A DNA stretch of 64,000 bases from Heliocidaris erythrogramma (lineage: Eukaryota > Echinodermata > Echinoidea > Camarodonta > Echinometridae): positions 28,366,094-28,430,093 of the forward strand of contig CM046857.1 in NCBI GenBank assembly GCA_025617745.1. The letters run 5' to 3'. This document shows, one piece after another, positions 12,701 through 24,700 of this stretch. A program made the translations under genes and the position numbers. Below the pieces are notes generated by a model. That model was not told the origin of the DNA. It ran no database searches and worked only from the letters and a program-made list of their open reading frames with translations. Every line of letters begins with the position of its first letter. Position 1 is the stretch's first letter.

Positions 12701-15700
12701 TCAATGCAAATAGATATCCATTTAGAAAATTATAAACCTAATATTATATAGGAAAGCCTAATGTTAAGCCAACTATCTTCATAAAATGTACATTTAACAT
12801 AGAAATAGAAATGAATTTATTTTCTCCTTAATTTCATTTTAGTGGAATATTTAGGATTATTATTAAATGTATTCCTTTGTGACCAGATGTTACCTGTATC
12901 CTGGGCGACGGTATTTAATTCGCCGTACGCCCTCGAACCCATTGCCAGAGTGTTGACCCTCACACCTTCTGCTTTCACAGTCTGTCGTATGGGATGAGTA
13001 GCAAAGCTGCTATCATCTCCATCACTCAGGAGAAGAATATCCGCACCATCAAGGATCCCTGATGGATGTTCTCTCAACACCTTGATCATAAATGAGGTAT
13101 GAAACTGAAACTGTCACCTGGAAAACAAGACAATGGCCACATTATGTCTCGCCCACCTGTTACCAAATTACAGAATGTCACCAAAGAGCATTCCTTGCCC
13201 AAGGTTTGTTGCTCTTGGAACAGTGTATACAAAGTTATTAGTCACTGGAGAGTATTGTGAGTAAAAGGTTACATTAACTTCAAAAGATCTTTGACCATGA
13301 TATGTTGGAGACATGGCAGAATGCTGGAAGACATGACCTCCAACATCACTAGAACATGAATTTCCCCGGAATGCATTTATAAAGCATATTTGGTTGCAAT
13401 TAGAGTCACATAGGCAAAGTTATTTCCCACAAAACAGTCTTCCGGGTAAATTTTAACATGTAATGATCTTTGACCTAATAGCATGTGACCATTGACATCA
13501 CCTAAGCGTGAAAGTACTCCAAGTGCACTAGTTTGGTTCCAGTGGGATAAACGGTTTCCAAGTTATTTGTCACAAGAGAGCCTCGTAGCTAACCTTTAAT
13601 AATATATGACCTCAAACGATCTATGACCTCAGCATCCTCTGCATGTGACTCTCTACAAAGCCATATAAACGCGAAGGTCCCGCAAGTACATCTCGGACCC
13701 AAGCTTGGTCGCAATAGGATTAACGGATTTCGATTTATTTGTCAAAAGAGAGCAGGTGAACTTTTAACATAAGCCCTGAAATGACTTTATACCTTAGCAA
13801 GTGACCCTCCCCCCCCCCCCCCCCCCCTTCGCGGGACCCGATATTTTTTTTCGGAGGATGGGCAAGTCACTAGAGGAAAATCGACGCTTCTGACTGGCTT
13901 AAAAACTCTTGTGATTCAGTCATTTCGTTATAATGCAGAGTACAGCGAGTGGAGTCAAGCACATGCACAGTAGAGCTATAGCTACATTATGCAATGTATA
14001 ATGTATATACGCAACATGCATCCAGTCATGTATGATTGACAACCAGAGGTGACTGGGAGGTCGTAAAAGTCAATCTGGGTGAAGATTTTCAAAGCAAAAG
14101 GCTATGTAGTCAAAATGTCTGGCATTTTGTTCTCGTCCCAGAATATGAAATATATTTTGAAAGAAGAAGGGGATAGGTTAAAGATAAGGCTGAATTAAAC
14201 AAACTCGATTTTCATAACATAATCTGCAGACTCAAATATGTAGTGTACATACACAGCAGCAACGTGGTCAACAGCAACACGCAAACACACTACACACATA
14301 CCATAGCACGTGTCCGGACAATTACCCCCTGGAAAATCACCCTCCGGAAAATTACCCCCGGAAAACTACCTTCCAAGGACAATTACCCCCCGGTATATTA
14401 CCCCCAAGGAAAATTACCCCCAAGGACAATCACCCCCCGGAAAATTACCCCCATGGACAATTACCCCCCGGAAAATTACCCCCCAAGGACAACCACCCCC
14501 AGGACAATTACACCCCCCCCCCCCCCCCGGTATATTCCCCGGAAAATTACCCCCCAAGGACAACCACCCCCGAGGACAATTGCCGCCCGGGTAATTACCC
14601 CCCGGAAATTACCAAGGACAACCACCCCCGAGGACAATTACACGCCCCCCCCCCCCCCCGGGGAGTTACCCCACGGAAAATTACTCCCCAGAAAATCCCA
14701 CCCCCCCCCCCCCGGATAATTCCCCCCATAAAATTACTGGCCCCCTGACCTTATAGAAGTTGGACATTTCATGAATTCTCGAAGCAAAGGACTGCTACTT
14801 TAACTGTTTTAAAAGGTTGATTTGTTGAGTTTACGCTCGACTAATGTCAATGTGGTGAAAATCTCTATTGTCACCATATTTTTAATTAAAAAAGTAATGA
14901 AATTAAATCTACGTATAACAAGGACATTAAACTATTTACATTATCTATCACACTCCATGTTAATTTAGTTGCCAATCACCAACGATCCGCCTTAAAAGTG
15001 GATAACTAATTAAATAGTATTCAGTTTTCAGTTTTATTTTCACTTATAACAGAACAATCAATATTTCAAAAATTATGACAAATAATCACAGAACTCAGTG
15101 ACATTACTTTAATGCATTTTGCAAATCATCATTTCAACTAAGGAGGAATGTATCGAATTATTTGCTGTAAGCTGTAAACCGTAAAAATGGAAGGATCTAC
15201 AGAGAAGCAGAGCTTGTGTAATAAATATATAATATATATAAGAAGGAAAATAAGAAGGAAAAATAATATATTAATATGAAAGTGCGTAATGACATAATCA
15301 TAACACAACAAATAACATAACTGTAAATTCATCGAGGATTAAAGCAAGGATGTCTGTTATAGATGAGGCTACCTCCCCCATTCTAAAAAGTTAATTTAAA
15401 CTTCTCATTAACCCTTGGGTGAATTTAACAAAGGCAGGAATCATCACAAAGTGTTCTAAAGATAATTTAAACCTCTGATTAAATTTCTATATATGAAATT
15501 TAATAATAGGTTGCGCGCAGATCTATGAGCAAGTATAAGCGCTATATCCTGTCGCCAAAAGAAAAGGGGACCCAACAAAGAAAATAGGGTGTAAGTTTTC
15601 ATCATTAATTTGTATGCATCCTCTGTAATTTTGCTAATCAACTGATCATGTATTTGCCTTTGTATGATCTATTTCATGATCTATCTCATGATCCATTTCA

Positions 15701-18700
15701 TATGGAAGTAAGATATTATGCTTTCTGGTTCAGTAATTATTTCAGAATGAAATTTACCCTCAAGACTTATTAGTATGCACGGTGCTTAAAAATAAAGTAA
15801 ATAATCTGCTTTCTGGGACATTAATTTCATTTGATTTTGTAGCTCTTGAGCAAGATTTTCAGTCGGCGTGTAGGAAGATGATTTTAGTTACATGAAACTT
15901 ATTCTAAACAAGTTGATTTTGTGAAAAACAATTATCAAAAACGGTTAGAGCATGTAATTTCATGAAGAAATATTAGTGAATTTCTTTCTGGGGGTAGTTG
16001 CGGGGGGGGGAATTTTACAGGGGGTAATTGTCCTCGGGGGTGGTTGTCCTTTGGGGGTAATTTTACAGGGGGTAATTGTCCTTGGGGGTAGTTTTCCGGG
16101 GGATAATTTTCCGGGGGGTGATTTCCGGGGGGTGATTGCCCAGGGGGTAATTGTCCTAGAACCACCATTGCGTGCTCATGTCTTGGGAGTAGTGCCAGTA
16201 ATTATTAAATAAAGCAATGACTAAATGCATTGTATGTAGCTGTATTGTATACTGTGCATGTGCTTGACTCGACCCACTGTACTTTGCATTTTAACAAACG
16301 ACTGAATCACACCTCAAGAGTTTTCAAGTCAATCAGGAGCGTCGATTTTCCTCTAGTGACTTTCACATCCTCCGAAAAAATATCGCCCCAGGACAGCACC
16401 ATAACGTGTGGGTCCCCAAGTGCATCTGTAACTTATTAACAACAAAGGAATTCAATGTAGGGTTTATCGTGCCAATTATTTTCCAAGATAATTGAACAAA
16501 TCATTTCAATAGGTTTGCTCTTAACTGCACTGAATCTATAACTAGGCCTATTCAGCAAAGAAATCTGTAGAATAAAGCAGAAAATCAGTAAAATGTACCT
16601 CCATTCCTCTTTCTAGGCCACAGCCAATACAGGTAGAACCCCTTGCGGATAGGCCTAGAGAGTCACGAAAGGAAGATCTCTCTGCTGGCGATGAGACTTT
16701 CATCAATCGGTGCCTGATGGATGCACTACCTGCAAAAGTTACTATTCCAACCCACGTTCCATCGGTGACCAGGTTAATGAAAGCAGTGGAGGCACCTATA
16801 GCTTTCGAGATTCTCTCATTACTCTAGAATCAAAGAAGAATGCAAAAGTCATTCTTGCTAATAAAACCTGAATAATAATTTGCAATTATATTTCTCTTCA
16901 ATATCTTCAAGGCTAATTCCCCTTTAAATCATAAAATGAATGCTCATGGTATGTAAGCCCTATAGCTTATGACGGAAATGTGCGATGACTGTAAATTTCG
17001 TGGATGAAAATTAGGGATTCACAAACAATGAGCATTCTTATTGTCCAAAAATGATTGATTACTTTATAATGATCATAATGATAAGGACAGCTATAACAAT
17101 GATAATAATGAAAGTAATACTTATAATAATGATAATAATACAAATGATGAAGATAATAACAATACTAGTTATAAACATGATGACGATAATAAGAAAAAAG
17201 AAAATTAAAATAATAGTAATTTGGATAATATTTTCAACAGTAATATTGATAATGATAGTAGTGGGTTCATGCATAGAGCTTTAATATGTTCGTCACTCTT
17301 GACACTCACGACGCTCCAAGGTTATTATCCCAGCTTTAGCATGGTTGCTATTATCCACAGTCCTGTGACGTTATCTATTACACCATTCCACCTAACTTAC
17401 ACTTATTTGCAGCTATATCAGAAACAGAATAAAACTTACATTCATACTTCCTGACGTATCAATTACTAAGACTATCCTACAATCGTCTGCTTCACGTGCC
17501 TGGGCCAGAATGAACGATGGCAAAATATCAGTATCACTCAGATCCGACGGTGGGGAATTACCGTCTGGAAATATATATGGAACAGAAAATATCAACGCTG
17601 TCATAATGTAGACCGAAATAGAACATGCAATTTCCATTAAAAGTCGACTCTTCAAGTCATTTTAAAATTTAGAATCAATATATATTATTTTATCATTTGA
17701 TCTCAGAGTATCCAGGCATTAGAAAATTTAGGGGCACAACCTGCCCGTGCCCCCACCCCCACCACCCTTTCGACACTCAGGTACGAAACCTCCTAAAATC
17801 AGCCCCTCCCCCCCCCCCCCCCTCAATTTTAAAACTTTTACCACTGAGGTTAAATGTAAATACTGTCTCTCTTTGCTTGGATCTTGAATCCACCACTATT
17901 TCGATCATGTCGATGTCTGATGTAACTTACATTATGATTGAAAAAAAGAAATTTCAAGGGCACAGTAATGGCAAAACGTCATATAAAATAGACTGATACC
18001 TTTAAAATCATCATGTTCCCTCATGATTTCCCATGCACTCCTTGAGTCACAAAGCCGATTTTGTTTATTGGGTGCTTCTCGGTTATGAAGGTTGTGAGGA
18101 TTACTCGAATCATTATCGCAGAAATTAACGACCTGTAACCAAAAAAAAGATTAAAGGATTTTATTCCTATAATACACACTTTCTCTTGTTGCAAAATCAA
18201 TTTCCATTGATCACGATAGGCCAGCACTCTGCATTAAGCCGAAGTGATTGAAAGAAAGAAAATGCCTTTTCACTTTTCTACATGAAAACAAAACAAAATA
18301 TTAATCGCAAAATGGAAAAATCACTCACGTTATCAAATTTTAGCTGTCCGAACATTATGGAGCCAGTAGATGTCCCTGCACCAATGGGAAAAGAGAGACA
18401 TCCTTCTTCATAGCCGTCATATTCGTTCCCTTGACATGGCCGGTACGGAAAGTTCTGATTGTCTACTTTAACGAATCCCTGAATATCGTACTCGAGTGAA
18501 CAGCTGTCACGAGAAAAGGATACAGTGATTATTCAGGTATAATTATTTGTCATTGCAACAATTCACACCACTGATATGAAACAACAACAATTCCACTGAA
18601 ATCCAAGCAAGAGTTGTTATCTTTGAATTCAACCAACTTCGACTCCGATCGGAACGTTAAATAAAAATCACGCACTTGCCTTCTTTGCAATAGATACTGT

Positions 18701-21700
18701 TATTACTTTGCATTCTCATGCACAAATTATTTCGACTATCACTGAATTTCGTTCGTTCGTTTTTCTATAACATATCAATGTAATTTCAGATGACGATATA
18801 TGATTCGCAGGAGATGTCATTATAATTATAAGTTTCATTACTAATATTATCTTTTTCATCATAATCGTCGCCGTTATTGTTCAATCCTATATTCTAATAG
18901 CTTCATTGAGCAATGCTACAATGATCTAAAATGGCAATGTCAATTCTTAACTTACGTAACGGGTTTCCATTTTTCATCTTCCATAGATTGATAGAAGTAG
19001 GTCAAGTCGTTTTGGTCTCCCACAGGATCAGGATATTCGTTGAAGAGCCCCCATCGAAGATGCCCCCACTCATGAACCAATACACGCCCTGCAGCGAGCA
19101 AAACATAACCAATCGTTTTAAACTCATGAAAAAAACTATATTGGTGATTTTGCAAATATGTGACCCGACGCCTCAAAACCTACAATAAGTCGCCAAAATT
19201 ATATTTTTTGTCTTATACATTTTCTGAAAGTAAAGATTCTCAGCTTTCCAACGGTATATCACTGCTTAGTTTACTCAATGATAACACCTTTAAATATCAC
19301 ATTTAGAATCAGCATGTAGCCAGCAATCAATAACTCCTATTCAGAGAAAATGGTCATTTAACGTTCGGAACAAAAGAGTGCTAAACCTTTGCTCTCTGCG
19401 CGCGCCCAAGTAAAACTGGGTATTCAAATGGCCATAGCAACCGGTATGAAGGGATTATAAGATTAGGCTGAATTTTGGCAAGCTGCTCCAGGAGGACCTA
19501 TTCATTACTCACTCCAAAAATCAATTTAATACCTTTAGAGGTAAAGTAGTAATTTGGCATTGAATGAAAGTACTACAAAAGCTCTCCAAACATCCATTAG
19601 CTCGACAGGTGAACAAAAAGGAGTCATTTTAAAATGCCCCAAAAACATATTTCTAAGTCGAATTGCGACTCACAAACTTGAGACATGATAGAATGATAAT
19701 GAAAATACCCATTTCTATCAAAAAAAGAAAATCGACTGATCCAAGCAAATTTACTATTTTGGCCTGTTTGCTACGTTGTGGTCCGTGCGACTTATTGTAG
19801 GTTTTCAGGCGTGTCACATATGATAAAAGCCTTGATTGTATATCAGCATTACAAAGTGTGTACTATAATATTTACACTAAGTAATAGACGTCAAAAATAA
19901 GGAATTTGTTTTGACGGGTACAGTGCAAATGTAAAGGAAAAAATCCCCATGACCCCATGACAATCAATGACATTGGAACATTTGTATGAGAATAACCCGC
20001 CGCCAAGATTTTGAAGCACGTGGCAAGTATAACAAGGGCTTTGGACTTTGACCGTTGTATTTGTAATTGTATGGAAGAATAAAGCGTGTAGAGTTGAATA
20101 TTAAATCTCGCAAACAAACTGAAAGCTGGCAGAGCCTAACATACACACACGTGCACATGCACATGCACACAATAATTTGTTATGTCAAAGTATTATATTC
20201 TTTTTATTGATGATTATATTATGTATTGTGTTACTATGTTCCGTTCATTTATTGTATTTCAATTATGCTTTGTATATTTGGAGAAATGCAGAAATAAATC
20301 AAATCAAATCAATCAAAATTCAGTCCAAACCCTGGAACAATCAGATTGATAAATAGACTCACTTAAACTACCTATAGCAATTTGTTTGAAGTCTGTAGCA
20401 TCTAGAATAGTGGAGATAGACAGGTAGAACTGAGCTGGCATGAGTCATGGACTCATGGGTTGAAGCAATGTTCAAATATCGCTTTAGAGTGAAACTTTGT
20501 ACAACCGCCTAAAGGAATGAAAGATTACTCTTTTAAAAAAAAATCATGCCTGAAAATGATTTTTTTTTTACCAACATATCAGCTTTAAAATTCTGTGAAT
20601 GAACCATGTATTTCTCTGTGCACGAAACTTACTGTCATTGCGTGGTTCCAGAGAAAGATCGGTGTCACAAAGTGAATATTTTATGCATCATGTACACTTA
20701 TGTAGACAAGGCTAATATATATTATGAGAAGGCATGATCAATAATTAACACAATATTCGGCATGTCATGTTTAGTATAATTATATATCAACCTTATTTTT
20801 AAATTTGATGTATTGCCTGTATTAATTTGGTTGTATTGCCTTTATCACATATCTGACTTCATATATGGGATCTAACATTGACTACCATTTATTTTATGAT
20901 GAGGGCATCATCCTTACCCTTATTATTAAACAGATGGGAAAAAGGTATTCTCATAAAGTTTTAAAAGTCATGTTACATTTGGGTCATGTTCACATGTGAT
21001 CCGAAGGTTTTCACGGTTTTACCCAAAACCATGATCCGAAGGTTTTCACGGTTTTACCCAAATCCGGCACAACTGAGTTTTCACTTCGACGCGATGTATA
21101 CTTTTTGTAACCCTGGCCTTGTTTTAGAATAGTTCACATTAATAAGCAAATAATTACCGTTGGTGAGGTGATGGGACAAACGGTTACAGCCCTATAGCTA
21201 GAAGGTCCGATAGTTAGCGGGTCTGATAGACCGTCACCCAATAGATAGAAGGTTCGATAGACGGAATGTACGAGAGGGTCCAATAGACAGACGGTTCTAT
21301 AGACCGAATCGGCGGAGGGTCCGATAGTCCGAAGGTTCTATAGATCGAATGTGCAACGGGATCCGATAGTCAGAAGGTCCAATAGATAGAAAGTTCGATA
21401 GTCCGAATGTACGAGAGGGTCCAATAGACAGAAGGACCGAGTCGGCAAAAGGGTCCGAAAGTCCGAAGGTTCAGTAGGGGTCCAAGAGTTAGAAGATCCG
21501 ATAGACCGACAATAACGTAAAAAAGGGTAAAATAAGTGGGAAAAATAAGTTTTTAATAGTTTTATCTCATAAAAGGAAAAGGGTAATGCAGGTGCGGATC
21601 CAGGATTTAGTAAAAGAGGGGGCACAAAAATGAAATTTTGTGAAACGGTAGGCCCGCATTTTTTAGGTCTCGCCAGCTTCTCGAAAAGTCGCTTAGTAAG

Positions 21701-24700
21701 GGGTTTTGGGGCCCACATTCCCTCCATAATTCCCTGACAAGCAAAAAAAAAAAAAAAAAAAAAAAGGTCTTCACTCTAAAAGGGGGGGGGGGGCACAATT
21801 AAGAAAATGGCGGGTCGTCTATGGTAAAAATTCATACTTCTCTTCCAAAAGGGGGGGGGGGGCACGGGCCGGTTGTGCCCCCCCCCCCCCTGGATCCGCC
21901 AATGGGTAATACCTTATCTTCTTCTATGCGTATTGTAATAAACCGATGCAGTAGGTCTGAGAATAGGTTCTAGCGTATTGTTATTCCGTCCTCATAATCT
22001 GTGTAACATGTTATCGGCATATTCCGTTCTCATATTGGGAAGAGACTATTGGTCACAGGCCATTACTTCTGAAAATTCATCTCTTTAGCCCCTTTATGTC
22101 AACTTGCCGCTTGATTCCTTTCAGTTATGTTGCTAATACTCTTTGAGTAGAAAAGTAGCATAACATTAGCTAGAGATTCAAGATGCAAACCAAATGACTT
22201 CCATAAGAATATGGCTTATATACATTATGGCGATTATATTAATAACTAATATCAATAATGAAAACATAATGGGCATTGGTAAATAACCCTAATAGTGAGC
22301 GAAGTTTTTGAATTTTTGTTTTCGTCTCTTTCCTTTATGATTTCTTCTTTTCTCTTTCTCTCCTTTTCCTTTCTTTTCTTTTCTTCTTTCCTTTTCAACC
22401 TCTTACTTTGGTTGGAACCCCCTTTTAGGCATTATAACCACTTATCATTCTATCCACTATTTTACCATTTTTACGTAGTTATTGTCGGTCTATCGGACCT
22501 TCTAACTATCGGACCTCTACTGAACCTTCGGACCTTCTAACTATCGGACCCGTTGGTCATTCGATATATAGAACCTTCGAACTATTGGACCCTCCTGCCG
22601 ATTCGGTTTATAGAACCTTCTGTCTACTGGACCCTCTCGTACATCCGGTCTATCGAACCTTCTATCTATTGGGTGTCGGTCTATCGGACCCGCTAACTAT
22701 CGGACCTTCTAGCTATAGGGATGACCCCGGGACAAACGGTTACATGTCGTTTTTCCGAAGGTTCGTATTTCCGAAGGTTCGTTTTTCCGAAGGTTCATAA
22801 TTCCGAAGGTTCGTTATTCCGAAGGTTCGTTACTCCGAAGGTTCGTTTTTCCGAAGGTTCGTTTTTCCGAAGGTTCTTTTTTCCGAAAATGAAATAGGGT
22901 TCATAATTCCGAAGGTTCGTATTTCCGAAAATGAAATGAGGTTCGTATTTCCGAAAATGAAAAAGGGTTCGTATTTCCGAAAATGAAAAAGGGTTCGTAT
23001 TTCCGAAAATGAAATAGGGTTCGTATTTCCGAAAATGAAAAAGGGTTCGTATTTCCGAAAATGAAAAAGGGTTCGTATTTCCGAAAATGAAATAGGGTTC
23101 GTATTTCCGAAAATGAAAAAGGGTTCGTATTTCCGAAAATGAAAAAGGGTTCGTATTTCCGAAAATGAAAAAAGGTTATAAATTCAGAAAATATGGCTCA
23201 ATCCGTATTTCGGATAGGGAGGAGGGGAAAGACGGCCAAGTGTAAAGACATTAATTTCGTACTCAATATTCATAACAATGATGATAACAATTATAATAAA
23301 ATCCAGAGAAATAGACATTATATTATCGTAATTCCTATCAATATTATCATTATTATTATTATGATTATTATTATTATTATAATAATTATTATTATGATTA
23401 TTAAAATTATTAAAATTATTATTATTATTATCATCATTATTGTTATTATTATTAATATTATTATCATTGTTCCTATTATAATAACCAATATTTGTGAGCG
23501 AGCGTAGACAGCGAGCGCCTCAGGAATACATGTTTCATTTATCATAAAATGATATTACTTCGGTGATTAAAATACATACTGATGTATTGAAGAAAGTGAA
23601 TGATCGGATTCCGGATTAAATTTGCTACAACGAAATTGGCTTGAAGTTATTTATATAATGTATATACCGCTTTGGAAAATGAGACACACCAAAGTTCCAA
23701 GTAGATCTTTACAAGCAGAAAATGGCCACGTAATGTTTTTGAAAGGGGGAGCTGATGCCTCTTGGCAGAATATCATATTCCCCATTTCTACAATTTGCAA
23801 GCGAGCGAAGCGAGTTAGAAAAAAAACATAAAACCCTTTTTTTTATTGTAATGGAAATGCAATTTCGCCATCAAAAGACAAATATAGAACATGTAATAAT
23901 GAGCCATGAATAATATTACTTAACTGCTGCCGAATATGGAATATTTGGGCACTTCACTCGCCCTAATGAAGGGCGTTCCCTGTCCCAAACTATTCCGTTT
24001 CTAAATCTTACGCGCTAGTGAGCAAGTAAAAAAAAGGAGATATTGTCTATAGAATAATGATTTTGTTACCAGATAATCCAAACAACGATAACATTTTGAG
24101 TACCTTCCCGCCCACAGATAAGGATAGCCGACCATCTCGCTTCCCAAAATAAAAGGATTTTCGGGCACCACGCTGCTGGATTCCAGCGAGCCAAACATTG
24201 ACACTTTATTATCTTTAAGACATGTAAGATGTAATTACTTCGTCAACATTCAACATAAATTGTGATTAAAAAAATACTATGAAAAGTGTATACTAAAAAT
24301 AAGGTGGGGGCGTCCTGCATCCCCAGCCCTCAGAGCCATCTATTACAGAGTTTGGCCAACTCGGCTCCATGTAGGTAGCAATATGGCGCTTGTTGCTTTG
24401 TTAGGCAAGCACTAACCAAAGGAATATACGCCATGTTGTGCCCAAATAAACCGAGTTGGCCGAAGTCTGTAAGCCCTCCCCTCCGGTCCCCAAAACAACA
24501 GCAATAAAAACAACAACATAATATTACAGAGAGTTCATAAAGGAGTCACTGCTATGTTTAATAAATAGCCTGGCAAGTAGCACAACATATTATAACAAGC
24601 ATATTATTGATACGTATAGGCTATAGGCCAATTATACGATCATGACAAGGGAAATAAAAGAAGCAATAGTAGAGTAACCGGTGCAATATCTAAGTCTGGT

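Larger units (their letters stand above)
13838..16392. mobile_element. Foldback element A: long inverted repeat with TTACCCCC phrase arms
   Basis: The outer arms (13838-14010 and 16222-16392) are inverted copies with roughly 85% identity by eye over about 165 bp; shared blocks include TCACTAGAGGAAAATCGACG and GAGTCAAGCACATGCACAG. Inside each arm lies an array of a TTACCCCCGGAAAA / TTACCCCCAAGGACAA phrase: 14319-14745 reading plus, and 15990-16160 reading as its reverse complement. The centre is unremarkable AT-rich DNA. The whole element fits inside the CLCA intron between exons 8 and 7. No transposase was found. Confidence 0.75.

Noticed and set aside
14243-14719. 158-codon proline/threonine-rich open frame
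   Set aside because: It is a translation of the TTACCCCC phrase array; three frames are equally open and the inverted arm shows the same effect.
22745-23190. CRISPR-like regular repeat spacing
   Set aside because: Units are contiguous, without unique spacers, and form inverted pairs in a eukaryotic intron.
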